A stretch of DNA of 64,000 nt, from assembly GCA_049997955.1 (NCBI GenBank), contig JAEBDY010000017.1:62001-126000 (forward strand), given 5' to 3'. Positions 1-8,393 of this stretch are shown piece after piece (within the stretch, counting starts at the first letter, position 1; each line of letters opens with the position of its first letter). Position numbers and translations under genes: made by a program. Below the pieces are notes generated by a model that did not search any database, was not told the origin of the DNA, and was given only the letters and a program-made list of their open reading frames with translations. Source of the DNA: Umezawaea sp049997955. GTDB taxonomy: Bacteria > Actinomycetota > Actinomycetes > Mycobacteriales > Pseudonocardiaceae.

Positions 1-386
1 GCCCGATGGGGCTGATCGAGCTGTTCCAGTCGGCCGAGCAGAAGGCCTCGATCGACCGGCTGGTCGCGCTGTCGACGCTGCTCGAAGGCCACGCGGACCA
101 CGTGATGGACGCCGTCGGCCCGTCCGTGGTGCCGTCGGTGCACACGATCCGCGACCGGTTCACCGAGCGCCGCAAGGGCGGCGGCGTGCTGGACCGGGTG
201 CTGCGCACGCTGCTGGGCGTCGAGGCGAAGGTCCGCCAGTACGCCGAGGGCGCCGCGTTCACCGGGCACGTCGTGGACGCGGTGGGCATGGAGCGCTTCA
301 ACGCCGTCTGGACCTCGCCGGAGACCCTCCCGACCCGCGCGGAGATCACCGATCCCGCGGAGTGGCTGCGCCGCGTCGCACCGTGA
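1..386 (+). CDS. Zinc-dependent metalloprotease, DUF2342 family (C-terminal part)
   Basis: The open frame runs in from the window edge, so the N-terminus is missing. The visible 126 or so residues carry a Glu-Gly-His-Ala-Asp-His segment (about residues 26-31), the metal-binding core of the DUF2342 family of putative actinobacterial zinc metalloproteases (Rv3626c-like). No substrate is firmly established for this family. The stop overlaps the GTG of tilS by 4 bp, so the two are probably co-translated. The metalloprotease-tilS-hpt order is typical of actinobacteria. Family assignment is confident; the biochemical role is not known. Confidence 0.82.
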   Translation, partial: PMGLIELFQSAEQKASIDRLVALSTLLEGHADHVMDAVGPSVVPSVHTIRDRFTERRKGGGVLDRVLRTLLGVEAKVRQYAEGAAFTGHVVDAVGMERFNAVWTSPETLPTRAEITDPAEWLRRVAP

Positions 387-1324
387 GCCGTCCCGACCCG
401 GCGGTCTCCGAGGTGCGGACGGCGGTCCGGAGGTTCCTGACCGGGACGGGCGGGCACTTGGCGTCCGGCGGGATCGCCGTCGCGGTGTCGGGCGGCGCGG
501 ACTCGCTGGCGCTGGCCGCGGCGACCGCGCACGTCGCGAAGGGGACCGAGGTCCGCGCGCTCGTCGTGGACCACGGGTTGCAGCCCGGATCGGCGCAGGT
601 CGCCGAACGGGCCGCCGAGCAGTGCCGGGGGCTCGGCCTGGTCACGGCGGTGCTGCCCGTCGTGGTCGACGGCGGCGGCGGACCGGAAGCGGCGGCCAGG
701 CGGGCCCGCTACGCCGCGCTGCGGCCGTCGGACGGGCTCGTGCTGCTCGGGCACACCAGGGACGACCAGGCCGAGACCGTGCTGCTCGGCCTCGGCCGAG
801 GCTCTGGGCCCCGGTCGATCGCGGGCATGAAGCCGCTCGACCCGCCGTGGGGCCGACCGCTGCTCGGCGTCACCAGGGCGGCCACGGCCGCCGCGTGCGC
901 CGCGCTCGGGCTGGAGCCGTGGCACGACCCGCACAACACCGACCCGGCGTTCACCAGGGTGCGGCTGCGCACCGAGGTGCTGCCGCTGCTGGAGGACGTC
1001 CTCCAGGGCGGGGTGGCCGCCGCCCTGGCCCGCACCGCCGCCCAGCTGCGCGACGACAACGACGCGCTGGACGCGCTGGCGGAAGCCTTCGAAGGTGATC
1101 CTGCCGACGTCTCGGCACTGGAGCCGCTGCCCCCCGCGCTGCGCCGCCGGGTCATCCGACGCTGGTTGCTCGCGTCGGGCACGCCCGAGTTGTCCGATTC
1201 GCACGTTCGCGCCGTGGACGCGCTGGTAGCCGGGTGGCGAGGCCAGGGTGGAGTGTGGCTGTCCGGCGGGTTGGTGGCGCGGCGCGCGCATGGCAGGCTC
1301 AAGCTAGACCCGAAGCAGTCATGA
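383..1324 (+). CDS. tilS: tRNA(Ile)-lysidine synthetase TilS
   Basis: TilS converts the wobble C34 of the CAU-anticodon tRNA(Ile) to lysidine using ATP and lysine, switching the tRNA from Met to Ile decoding. The PP-loop motif SGGADS lies at residues 36-41, and a GHTRDDQAET segment follows in the N-terminal nucleotide-binding domain. At 313 residues it has the length of actinobacterial TilS, which lacks much of the C-terminal region of E. coli TilS. I chose GTG 383 because it overlaps the preceding stop as GTGA. A GTG at 362 is possible but would create a 25-bp overlap. hpt follows 13 bp downstream. Confidence 0.95.
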   Translation: MSRPDPAVSEVRTAVRRFLTGTGGHLASGGIAVAVSGGADSLALAAATAHVAKGTEVRALVVDHGLQPGSAQVAERAAEQCRGLGLVTAVLPVVVDGGGGPEAAARRARYAALRPSDGLVLLGHTRDDQAETVLLGLGRGSGPRSIAGMKPLDPPWGRPLLGVTRAATAAACAALGLEPWHDPHNTDPAFTRVRLRTEVLPLLEDVLQGGVAAALARTAAQLRDDNDALDALAEAFEGDPADVSALEPLPPALRRRVIRRWLLASGTPELSDSHVRAVDALVAGWRGQGGVWLSGGLVARRAHGRLKLDPKQS

Positions 1325-1337
1325 CAGAGGGGAAACC

Positions 1338-1889
1338 GTGTACGACGGCGACATCGCCTCAACGCTGATCACCGAACAGGAGATCAGCGACAAGGTCACC
1401 GAACTCGCGAAGAAAGTCGCGGCCGACTACCCCGACGACGGTGGATCCGACCTCGTGCTGATCACTGTGCTCAAGGGCGCGGTGATGTTCATGACCGACC
1501 TGGCGAGGGCACTGCCCGTGCCGGTCCAGCTGGAGTTCATGGCAGTCAGCTCGTACGGCTCCTCGACGTCCTCCTCGGGCGTCGTCCGCATCCTCAAGGA
1601 CCTCGACCGCGACATCGCCGACCGCGACGTCCTCATCGTCGAGGACATCATCGACTCCGGACTCACGCTGTCGTGGCTGCTGAAGAACCTGGCATCGCGG
1701 AAACCGCGCTCGCTGGAAGTCTGCACGCTGCTGCGCAAACCCGACGCCGTCAAGGTCGAGGTGCCGGTCAAGTACGTCGGCTTCGACATCCCCAACGAAT
1801 TCGTCGTGGGCTACGGCCTGGACTACGCCGAGCGCTACCGCGACCTCCCGTACATCGGCACGCTGGACCCGAAGGTGTACACGGTGTAA
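1338..1889 (+). CDS. hpt: Hypoxanthine phosphoribosyltransferase
   Basis: This purine-salvage enzyme joins hypoxanthine or guanine to PRPP, giving IMP or GMP, in the cytoplasm. The PRPP-binding signature VLIVEDIIDSGLTL lies near residues 98-111, with an upstream VLKGAVMF loop and a C-terminal VGYGLDYAERYRDLPYIG segment typical of Hpt. The length of 183 residues is normal. The GTG start is preceded by a purine-rich AGAGGGGA ribosome site. It is the last gene of the metalloprotease-tilS-hpt unit and is followed by two hairpins. In mycobacteria hpt lies close to ftsH, as it does here. Confidence 0.96.
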   Translation: MYDGDIASTLITEQEISDKVTELAKKVAADYPDDGGSDLVLITVLKGAVMFMTDLARALPVPVQLEFMAVSSYGSSTSSSGVVRILKDLDRDIADRDVLIVEDIIDSGLTLSWLLKNLASRKPRSLEVCTLLRKPDAVKVEVPVKYVGFDIPNEFVVGYGLDYAERYRDLPYIGTLDPKVYTV

Positions 1890-1950
1890 TTAGGTCGCTG
1901 CTCCGCAGACTCCGGGCTCGGCCGCCTTGGGTCGGCAGTTCGTGCCTCGA

Positions 1951-1997
1951 TTTTTTCGAGCAGGGCAGGGACTTCGTCACCGCCCTGCTCGAAAAAA
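1951..1997. repeat. Perfect 16-bp inverted repeat downstream of hpt
   Basis: Arms at 1951-1966 (TTTTTTCGAGCAGGGC) and 1982-1997 are exact reverse complements around a 15-nt loop. The T and A tracts lie inside the stem, not after it, so this is not a textbook intrinsic terminator. It sits between the converging ends of hpt and the VWA gene. Confidence 0.8.
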
Positions 1998-2056
1998 TGG
2001 TGACCCGACCTACCGGCGCGGCCTCGCGTGGTGGTAGGTCGAGTGGTGAACGTGAA

Positions 2057-2091
2057 GGGCCCGCACACTTCGTGACGTCGTGTGCGGGCCC
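2057..2091. terminator. Bidirectional hairpin terminator between hpt and the VWA gene
   Basis: A perfect 12-bp stem (GGGCCCGCACAC at 2057-2068 with its complement at 2080-2091) surrounds an 11-nt loop and is followed on the plus strand by a T-rich TTGTTCGTTT stretch. It ends 13 bp before the stop of the minus-strand VWA gene, so it can serve both converging transcripts. Confidence 0.8.
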
Positions 2092-2104
2092 TTGTTCGTT
2101 TGCT

Positions 2105-3805
2105 CTAGCAGTTGGGGCGGCAGCGGCGTTGGCTGATCGCGTCCAGCAGCACGCCCTGGATGTCCGCGGGTTGCAGTGCTTGGTAGGCCTTGCCGCCGGT
2201 GGCGGCGGAGATCTGGCGGAGCGCGTCCATGTCGGCTTCCTGGCCGAGGCCGACCATGATCATCGGCACGGGGCGGGCGGGGTCGCCCTCCTTCTGGAAG
2301 GTGTCCACCAGGCCTGCCATGTCGATGCTGGAGATGTCGTCGTTGCGGCCGTCGGTGATCAGCGTGACCGAGTTGATCTTCGTCGGGTCGTACGTCGACT
2401 GCATGAAGCGCCACGCCGCCAGCGCGGTGTCGTTCAGCGCGGTCCCGCCACCGACGATGCCCGCGAGGCCCTGCGCGCCCGCGACCAGCACATCACGCCG
2501 CGGCTTGCCGCCGAGGGGCTCGCCGAGCGCGCCGATCGGGACGAGCGAGATCCAGTCGTTCGGCGGCTTCTTATCCGTCGAGAACGCCCACAGGCCGATG
2601 TCCGAGGTGTCGGGCATGAGGGTCAACGCCGTCAGCGCGGCCTGGGTGGCGGCCTCGATCCGGGTCTGGCCGTTGCTCATCTTCTCGGCCATGGAACCGG
2701 ACACGTCCAGCACGGCGAGCATCCGGGAGTCCAGCGCGAGGGCGCCCCACGTGCGCAGCAGCTCGGACACCTGGTCCGTCGTCGGCGCCTTGAGCAGGTT
2801 GACCTGGTCGCCGTTGACGCCGTCCTTCTCGATCGTCCAGCCGTCGGGCGCGCGACCGGCCGGGTTGCGGAACCCGGCGTCGGCGAAGCGCTTGGCGGCC
2901 TCGGGGGAGCGCAGCGCGCTCTCGAAGCCCGAGGCGGCCGACTCGGTACCCGACTGCTCGCCCGGCCTGCTGACCCGGACCAGCGGGAAGTCGAAGCCGA
3001 GCGTCCCCTCCCTCGGGTAGGACGCCACGACCCGCCGCTCACCCACCGAGCGGTTGTTCGACATCACGTTCTGCTCGCTCGCGGTGAACACCGGCGCGTT
3101 CTCGGCGCCCTGCGTGACCTTGCTGAACGCGTCGCGCACCGACGGCGTCGCCTCGCGGCCGACCCGCAGCAGCGCGCTGACCAGCTCCGGCTTGGGGGAG
3201 CCGTCGGGGTTGCCGAGCAGGCCGCGGATGACGGCCAGCGTGGCCAGGCCCTCCGTGGACTGGGTCGGGTCGCTCAACGTCACCGGCACGTTCGGGTCGA
3301 CCACGCGCGCCCAGCTGATCGGCGTGACCGGCCAGCCCAGCTTCGACATCGACTGCTCGGAGCCCGCGATCACCATCGGCGAACTGGCCAGCGAGTCCTT
3401 CACGTCCAGCTTGGGAGCGTCCGGGCCGACCTCGCCCGCTTCCTTCTGCGTCTCGGCGGCCCACATGGACGAGTCCGGGATCCAGAGCGCGGGCGGGTTG
3501 ATCTGCGCGGTCGGCAGCTCGTTCGCGATGTCGGCCGCGCCCCGCGACTCGACCTGGACCTGCACGCACTTGCCGTTCACGATCGGCTGGCTCGCCTGGT
3601 ACTCGGCGGCGGTCTGGCGCACGACGTCCTCGACGGCGGGCGTGACCGCGACCTTCAGCGGGAGGGCCCCCTGGCAGTCGGGGCCGCTGGTGGCCTTCAG
3701 CGCGACCACGGTGACGCTGACTGCCGCCACCACGCCGATCAGCGCCCCCACGGGGAGGGCGATGCGGCGGAGCAGGCTGGTGGGGGGCTGGTTGCGCGTC
3801 GACAT
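2105..3805 (-). CDS. Membrane-anchored substrate-binding/VWA domain protein
   Basis: This 566-residue protein has an N-terminal transmembrane anchor (about residues 14-36), then an extracytoplasmic region resembling type 2 periplasmic binding proteins (about 45-330), then a von Willebrand factor A domain (about 360-550). The VWA metal site is visible as DVSGS near residue 365 and a late TLITDGRND segment. Family knowledge: such proteins are exported adhesion or ligand-binding modules common in actinobacteria; the ligand is unknown. The gene stands alone, divergent from ftsH across 556 bp that contain a perfect palindrome at 3930-3951, a plausible control site for it. Confidence 0.82.
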   Translation of the reverse strand: MSTRNQPPTSLLRRIALPVGALIGVVAAVSVTVVALKATSGPDCQGALPLKVAVTPAVEDVVRQTAAEYQASQPIVNGKCVQVQVESRGAADIANELPTAQINPPALWIPDSSMWAAETQKEAGEVGPDAPKLDVKDSLASSPMVIAGSEQSMSKLGWPVTPISWARVVDPNVPVTLSDPTQSTEGLATLAVIRGLLGNPDGSPKPELVSALLRVGREATPSVRDAFSKVTQGAENAPVFTASEQNVMSNNRSVGERRVVASYPREGTLGFDFPLVRVSRPGEQSGTESAASGFESALRSPEAAKRFADAGFRNPAGRAPDGWTIEKDGVNGDQVNLLKAPTTDQVSELLRTWGALALDSRMLAVLDVSGSMAEKMSNGQTRIEAATQAALTALTLMPDTSDIGLWAFSTDKKPPNDWISLVPIGALGEPLGGKPRRDVLVAGAQGLAGIVGGGTALNDTALAAWRFMQSTYDPTKINSVTLITDGRNDDISSIDMAGLVDTFQKEGDPARPVPMIMVGLGQEADMDALRQISAATGGKAYQALQPADIQGVLLDAISQRRCRPNC

Positions 3806-4361
3806 ACCGTGGGTACCTTCGGTTCAGTGTTCACCCGTTGGGGCGATGGGAAAACTCTCCGTGGTCTGAGGGTGGCACGTGTTCTGCTGGCTGGGTGGTG
3901 ACCCGTAGTCCCCGTCACTCGTGTGGACCGTTACAGGTAGCTACCTGTAACTAGCGCGGTACCTCTATCGAGTGTTACGGGCTACGGAGCCCCGAAGTTC
4001 ACGACCAGTTTCAACCATCCTGCGGCTTCGTCCACAAGGTTGGGCCGTTCGGCCCAGCGGGACGAGGTCGGAAGACCGTGAATTTTACTCACGTTTTCTC
4101 GATTGGTGAACCGGAACCACCCGGAACCCGTGTCGGCAGTCACGGCGGGGAACCCGCTGCCGGGTTCGTCCGTTGTCGCCTCAGCACCGTCCCGCTGCTC
4201 GTTCCCGTCCGCATCCCCCGTGGATCGGCCGGGTGGAGCCCGCGGGCGGTAGGCTGGCCCGACGGGTGTACCCGTCAGTGCCCGTCGACGGGAGAGGTGG
4301 GGCCCCCATCACCCGACATGCAAGTCAGGGAGGGTCGAGGCCGCCCGACGGCCGTAAGTGA
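3806..4361. other. 556-bp intergenic region between the VWA gene and ftsH
   Basis: This spacer must hold the divergent promoters of the VWA gene and the ftsH-fol operon. The only strong structure I see is the palindrome at 3930-3951. Small open frames here (for example 4078-4416) have no family resemblance and poor codon use. The ftsH ATG has only a weak purine-rich stretch upstream. Confidence 0.6.
3930..3951. promoter_or_regulatory. Perfect 22-bp palindrome, candidate operator
   Basis: The half-site GTTACAGGTAG is followed directly by its exact reverse complement CTACCTGTAAC. A partial second copy (GTTACGGGCTAC) begins about 20 bp downstream, near 3974. It lies 125 bp upstream of the VWA gene start and 410 bp upstream of ftsH. 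Size and symmetry fit a dimeric repressor site (TetR- or GntR-like). The regulator is not identifiable from the window. Confidence 0.6.
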
Positions 4362-6584
4362 ATGGACCGCAAGCGCCTGCTTCGCAACCCGCTGCTGTGG
4401 ATCGCGGCGGTGTTGATGTTCTACTTCATCTTCACCATGCTCTTCGACGACACCAGGGGGTATACCCCGGTCAAGACGTCCGAAGCGCTGCAACAAGTGC
4501 GTGACGGGAAGGTCAAGGAAGTCACGCTGGAGGACAAGGAGCAGCGCCTCAAGCTGACCTTGAACCCCGGCACGAACTTCGCGGGCCACGACCGGTTGAT
4601 CACGCAGTTCCCGGCCTCGTCGACCGACGAGATCTTCACGATCCTGGACGAGGCGCCGAACAAGCCCGTCCTGGAGACGAAGGTCAGCCAGGAATCGTTC
4701 CTGATGCAGGTGCTGATCTACCTGGTGCCGCTCGGGCTCTTGCTGCTGCTGCTGATGTGGATGATGAACAACTCCCAGGGCGGCGGAAACCGCGTCATGA
4801 ACTTCGGCAAGTCCAAGGCCAAGCAATTGTCCAAGGACATGCCCAAGACGACGTTCGGTGACGTCGCAGGCGCCGAAGAGGCCGTGGAAGAGCTGGAGGA
4901 GATCAAGGACTTCCTCCAGAACCCCGGCCGCTACCAGGCGTTGGGCGCGAAGATCCCGAAGGGCGTCCTGCTCTACGGCCCTCCCGGAACCGGCAAGACG
5001 CTGCTCGCCCGCGCGGTCGCGGGTGAAGCGGGTGTGCCGTTCTACTCGATCTCCGGTTCGGACTTCGTGGAGATGTTCGTCGGTGTCGGCGCCTCGCGCG
5101 TCCGAGACCTCTTCGAGCAGGCCAAGGCCAACGCGCCCTGCATCATCTTCGTCGACGAGATCGACGCCGTCGGCAGGCACCGCGGTGCGGGCATGGGCGG
5201 CGGCCACGACGAGCGCGAGCAGACCCTCAACCAGCTGCTGGTGGAGATGGACGGCTTCGACTCGCGCGGCGGGATCATCCTGATCGCGGCGACGAACCGG
5301 CCGGACATCCTCGACCCCGCGCTGCTGCGCCCCGGTCGCTTCGACCGGCAGATCCCGGTGTCCGCACCGGACCTGAAGGGCCGCAAGCAGATCCTGCGCG
5401 TGCACGCCAAGGGCAAGCCGTTGACGGACGACGCCGACCTCGACGGCCTCGCCAAGCGGACCGTCGGGTTCTCCGGAGCCGACCTGGCCAACGTCATCAA
5501 CGAGGCCGCCCTGCTGACCGCGCGCAAGAACGGCACGGTCATCAGCAGCGTCGAGTTGGAAGAGTCCGTGGACCGCGTGATCGGCGGTCCGGCCCGCAAG
5601 AGCCGGATCATCTCCGAGAAGGAGAAGAAGATCACCGCGTACCACGAGGCCGGGCACGCCCTGGCCGCGTGGGCCATGCCGGACATCGACCCGGTCTACA
5701 AGGTCACGATCCTGGCTCGCGGCCGGACGGGTGGTCACACCCTCTCCGTGCCCGAGGAGGACAAGGACCTGATGACCAGGTCCGAGATGATCGCCCGGCT
5801 GGTGTTCGCGCTCGGCGGCCGGTCCGCCGAGGAGCTGGTCTTCCACGAGCCGACCACGGGCGCCTCGAACGACATCGAGCAGGCGACCAAGATCGCCCGC
5901 GCGATGGTCACCGAGTACGGCATGAGCGCCAAGCTCGGCGCCGTGAAGTACGGCCAGGAGCAGGGCGAGCCCTTCCTCGGCCGCACGGCCGGACGTCAGT
6001 CCGACTACTCGCTCGAGGTCGCGCACGAGATCGACGAGGAAGTCCGCAAGCTCATCGAGGCCGCCCACACCGAGGCGTACGAGGTGCTCAACACCTACCG
6101 CGACGTGCTGGACGACCTCACGCTGGAGCTGATCGACAAGGAGACCCTGCACCAGAAGGACCTGGAGCGGGTCTTCGCGCGGGTCGAGAAGCGTCCGAGG
6201 ATCACCCAGTTCAACGACTTCGGCGACCGCACGCCCTCGACCATCCCGCCGGTCAAGACCCCCGGCGAGCTGGCCAAGGAGCGCGGCGAGCCGTGGCCGC
6301 CGGTCGTGGAGGACACCCTCGACGAGGACCCGCCGCCGCTCGGTGGCGACCGCCCGCAGGACCCGCCCCCGGCGGCTCCGAACGGCGGCCACCCGAACGG
6401 GTACCAGCCGCAGCCGACCAACCAGTCGGGTCCGCCGAACTACGGCGCCCCTCCCGGTTGGACCCCGGCGACGGTCCCCGGCGGCCAGTCGTCCGGCTCG
6501 TGGGCACCTGCACCGCAGGAGCAGCAGACGGAAGCCGAGGCGGGCAAGCGGTCGTTCGACAACGACCCGGACAACCGCAAGTGA
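4362..6584 (+). CDS. ftsH: ATP-dependent zinc metalloprotease FtsH
   Basis: FtsH is the membrane-bound AAA+ protease that removes misfolded membrane proteins and selected regulators. Two transmembrane helices flank an extracytoplasmic segment (about residues 9-27 and 112-131). The AAA domain has Walker A GPPGTGKT (about 207-214) and Walker B with IIFVDEID; the protease zinc site is HEAGH (about 428-432). The C-terminus carries a Pro/Gly/Gln-rich tail of about 90 residues, as in other actinobacterial FtsH. The start is ATG 4362. Its stop overlaps folE by 4 bp, making ftsH the first gene of the folate operon, an arrangement also found in mycobacteria. Confidence 0.97.
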   Translation: MDRKRLLRNPLLWIAAVLMFYFIFTMLFDDTRGYTPVKTSEALQQVRDGKVKEVTLEDKEQRLKLTLNPGTNFAGHDRLITQFPASSTDEIFTILDEAPNKPVLETKVSQESFLMQVLIYLVPLGLLLLLLMWMMNNSQGGGNRVMNFGKSKAKQLSKDMPKTTFGDVAGAEEAVEELEEIKDFLQNPGRYQALGAKIPKGVLLYGPPGTGKTLLARAVAGEAGVPFYSISGSDFVEMFVGVGASRVRDLFEQAKANAPCIIFVDEIDAVGRHRGAGMGGGHDEREQTLNQLLVEMDGFDSRGGIILIAATNRPDILDPALLRPGRFDRQIPVSAPDLKGRKQILRVHAKGKPLTDDADLDGLAKRTVGFSGADLANVINEAALLTARKNGTVISSVELEESVDRVIGGPARKSRIISEKEKKITAYHEAGHALAAWAMPDIDPVYKVTILARGRTGGHTLSVPEEDKDLMTRSEMIARLVFALGGRSAEELVFHEPTTGASNDIEQATKIARAMVTEYGMSAKLGAVKYGQEQGEPFLGRTAGRQSDYSLEVAHEIDEEVRKLIEAAHTEAYEVLNTYRDVLDDLTLELIDKETLHQKDLERVFARVEKRPRITQFNDFGDRTPSTIPPVKTPGELAKERGEPWPPVVEDTLDEDPPPLGGDRPQDPPPAAPNGGHPNGYQPQPTNQSGPPNYGAPPGWTPATVPGGQSSGSWAPAPQEQQTEAEAGKRSFDNDPDNRK

Positions 6585-7225
6585 CGGAGATCGACCACCA
6601 CGACGACGCCGGCCTCCCCAGCAATGGGGAGGCCGGCGTCGCCGCGCGGCGGGTCTTCGACTACGCCCGCGCGGAGACCGCGGTCCGTGAACTGCTGATT
6701 GCCTGCGGTGAGGACCCGGAGCGCGAAGGCCTCCGCGACACGCCCGGCCGCGTGGCGCGGGCGTACCGGGAGCTGTTCGCCGGCCTCTACACCGATCCGG
6801 ACAGCGTGCTCGCGAAGACCTTCGACGAGAGCCACGAAGAACTCGTGCTGGTCACGGACATCCCCATGTACAGTTTCTGCGAACACCACCTCCTGCCGTT
6901 CCACGGCGTGGCCCACGTCGGCTACATCCCGAACGAGCAGGGCCGCGTGACCGGTCTGTCCAAGCTGGCCCGCCTCGTCGACCTGTACTCCAAGCGCCCG
7001 CAGGTGCAGGAGCGGCTGACCTCGCAGGTCGCCGACGCGCTCGTGCGCAGGCTCGAACCGCGCGGCGTGATCGTCGTCGTGGAGGCCGAGCACCTGTGCA
7101 TGGGCATGCGCGGCGTCCGCAAGCCCGGTTCGCGCACCACGACGTCGGCGGTGCGGGGGATTCTGCGCAGCTCGGCGACCTCGCGCTCCGAGGCGATCAA
7201 CCTGATCAACGGACGGCTGAGGTGA
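6581..7225 (+). CDS. folE: GTP cyclohydrolase I
   Basis: FolE opens and rebuilds GTP to 7,8-dihydroneopterin triphosphate, the first step of folate synthesis. The 214-residue product shows the family signatures EDPEREGLRDTPGRVARAY, the zinc-site segment SFCEHHLLPFHG (Cys and His ligands) and a second Cys in EHLCMGMRGV. GTG 6581 overlaps the ftsH stop as GTGA. No ATG, GTG or TTG occurs in frame between there and the start of the conserved domain, so this start is effectively forced. A 16-bp perfect hairpin (6604-6641) lies within codons 8-21. The folP GTG overlaps the stop. Confidence 0.97.
   Translation: MTEIDHHDDAGLPSNGEAGVAARRVFDYARAETAVRELLIACGEDPEREGLRDTPGRVARAYRELFAGLYTDPDSVLAKTFDESHEELVLVTDIPMYSFCEHHLLPFHGVAHVGYIPNEQGRVTGLSKLARLVDLYSKRPQVQERLTSQVADALVRRLEPRGVIVVVEAEHLCMGMRGVRKPGSRTTTSAVRGILRSSATSRSEAINLINGRLR
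6604..6641 (+). promoter_or_regulatory. Strong hairpin inside the 5' end of folE
   Basis: CGACGCCGGCCTCCCC (6604-6619) and its exact reverse complement (6626-6641) enclose a 6-nt AGCAAT loop, only 23 nt after the folE start codon and 19 nt after the ftsH stop. It encodes part of the variable N-terminus of FolE. It could attenuate transcription or limit folE translation relative to ftsH. There is no U-tract after it. Confidence 0.55.
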
Positions 7226-8034
7226 GCGTGCCCGCGCCGGGGCACTGCGTCGTGATGGGTGTCCTCAACGTCACGCCGGACTCCTTCTCCGACGGCGGCC
7301 GCTACCTCGACCACGACCACGCCGTGTCGCACGGCGTCGCCATGCACCGCCGCGGCGCGGACGTCGTGGACGTCGGCGGCGAGTCGACCCGTCCCGGCGC
7401 CGAGCGCGTCGACGCTGACGTCGAGTCCGCCCGCGTGACCCCGGTGATCAGCTCGCTGGTCGCCGAGGGCGTGCCGGTGAGCGTGGACACGACCCGCGCC
7501 GAGGTCGCCCTGGCGGCCGTCGAGGCGGGCGCGACGATCATCAACGACGTCTCCGGCGGGCTCGCCGACCCGAACATGGCGAAGGTGGTCGCCGAGAGCG
7601 GTGTGCCGTGGATCCTCATGCACTGGCGCGGTCTGAGCCGCGAGATGGACTCGCTGGCCACCTACGCCGACGTGGTGCGGGAGGTCCGCGACGAGCTGCT
7701 CGCCCGCGTCGACGCCGCGCTGGCGGCGGGGGTGCGGCAGGACGGCATCATCCTCGACCCCGGCCTCGGCTTCGCGAAGCGGGCCGAGCACAACTGGCAG
7801 CTCCTGCACGGCCTGGACGAGCTGTTGGCGCTGGGCTTCCCGGTGCTGGTCGGCGCGTCCCGCAAGCGGTTCCTCGGCACCCTGCTCGGCGGCCGCGAGC
7901 CGGACGGGCGGGAGGACGCCACGGCCGCCGTGTCGGCGCTGTCGGCGTTCAAGGGCGCCTGGGGCGTGCGCGTGCACGACGTCGAGAAGTCGCTGGACGC
8001 CATCGCCGTGGCCCGCGCCTGGAGGCTGGGATGA
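7222..8034 (+). CDS. folP: Dihydropteroate synthase
   Basis: FolP condenses dihydropterin pyrophosphate with p-aminobenzoate and is the sulfonamide target. The TIM-barrel signatures are clear: GVLNVTPDSFSDGG near the N-terminus, DVGGESTRPGAE, INDVSGG, DPGLGFAK and the phosphate-binding GASRKRFLG. The length of 270 residues is standard. GTG 7222 overlaps the folE stop by 4 bp, and the stop overlaps folB by 4 bp, so the pathway enzymes are probably made in step. Confidence 0.96.
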   Translation: MSVPAPGHCVVMGVLNVTPDSFSDGGRYLDHDHAVSHGVAMHRRGADVVDVGGESTRPGAERVDADVESARVTPVISSLVAEGVPVSVDTTRAEVALAAVEAGATIINDVSGGLADPNMAKVVAESGVPWILMHWRGLSREMDSLATYADVVREVRDELLARVDAALAAGVRQDGIILDPGLGFAKRAEHNWQLLHGLDELLALGFPVLVGASRKRFLGTLLGGREPDGREDATAAVSALSAFKGAWGVRVHDVEKSLDAIAVARAWRLG

Positions 8035-8393
8035 CCGACCGCATCACGTTGACCGGCTTGCGGGTGCGCGGCCACCACGGCGTGTTCGAGCACGAGAAGC
8101 GCGACGGCCAGGACTTCCTGGTCGACGTCACCGCGTGGCTCGACCTGAGCCGGGCCGCGGCCACCGACGACCTGGCGGAGACGCTGCACTACGGCGAGCT
8201 GGCGGAGCTGGTCGCGGGGATCGTGGCGGGGGAGCCGTACGACCTCATCGAGTCGGTCGCCGGTCGGATCGCCGACGAGGTGATGGCCGACCGGCGACTG
8301 CACGCCGTCGAGGTCACCGTCCACAAGCCGTCGGCCCCGATCCCGCTGACCTTCGCGGACGTGTCGGTGACCATCCGCAGGACCCGCTCGTGA
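8031..8393 (+). CDS. folB: Dihydroneopterin aldolase
   Basis: FolB cleaves 7,8-dihydroneopterin to 6-hydroxymethyl-dihydropterin and glycolaldehyde. The 120-residue product has the T-fold pattern, with GLRVRGHHGVFEHEK near residues 9-23, HYGELAELV in the middle, and a C-terminal VTVHKPSAPIPLTFADVSV strand region containing the conserved Lys. Both ends share 4-bp overlaps with folP and folK. Confidence 0.95.
   Translation: MTDRITLTGLRVRGHHGVFEHEKRDGQDFLVDVTAWLDLSRAAATDDLAETLHYGELAELVAGIVAGEPYDLIESVAGRIADEVMADRRLHAVEVTVHKPSAPIPLTFADVSVTIRRTRS

Noticed and set aside
362..382. Upstream GTG start for tilS
   Set aside because: GTG 383 gives the standard 4-bp overlap seen throughout this window; the upstream codon adds seven nonconserved residues.
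1673..3901. A 742-codon plus-strand frame through hpt and the VWA gene
   Set aside because: It overlaps two well-supported genes, one in antisense, and its composition is that of a shadow frame.
4275..6392. A 705-codon frame antisense to ftsH
   Set aside because: It is a codon-phase shadow of ftsH with no recognisable domain.
5669..6580. An apparent N-terminal extension fusing extra sequence to FolE
   Set aside because: The frame is merely open through the 3' half of ftsH; the GTGA overlap at 6581 gives a normal FolE length.
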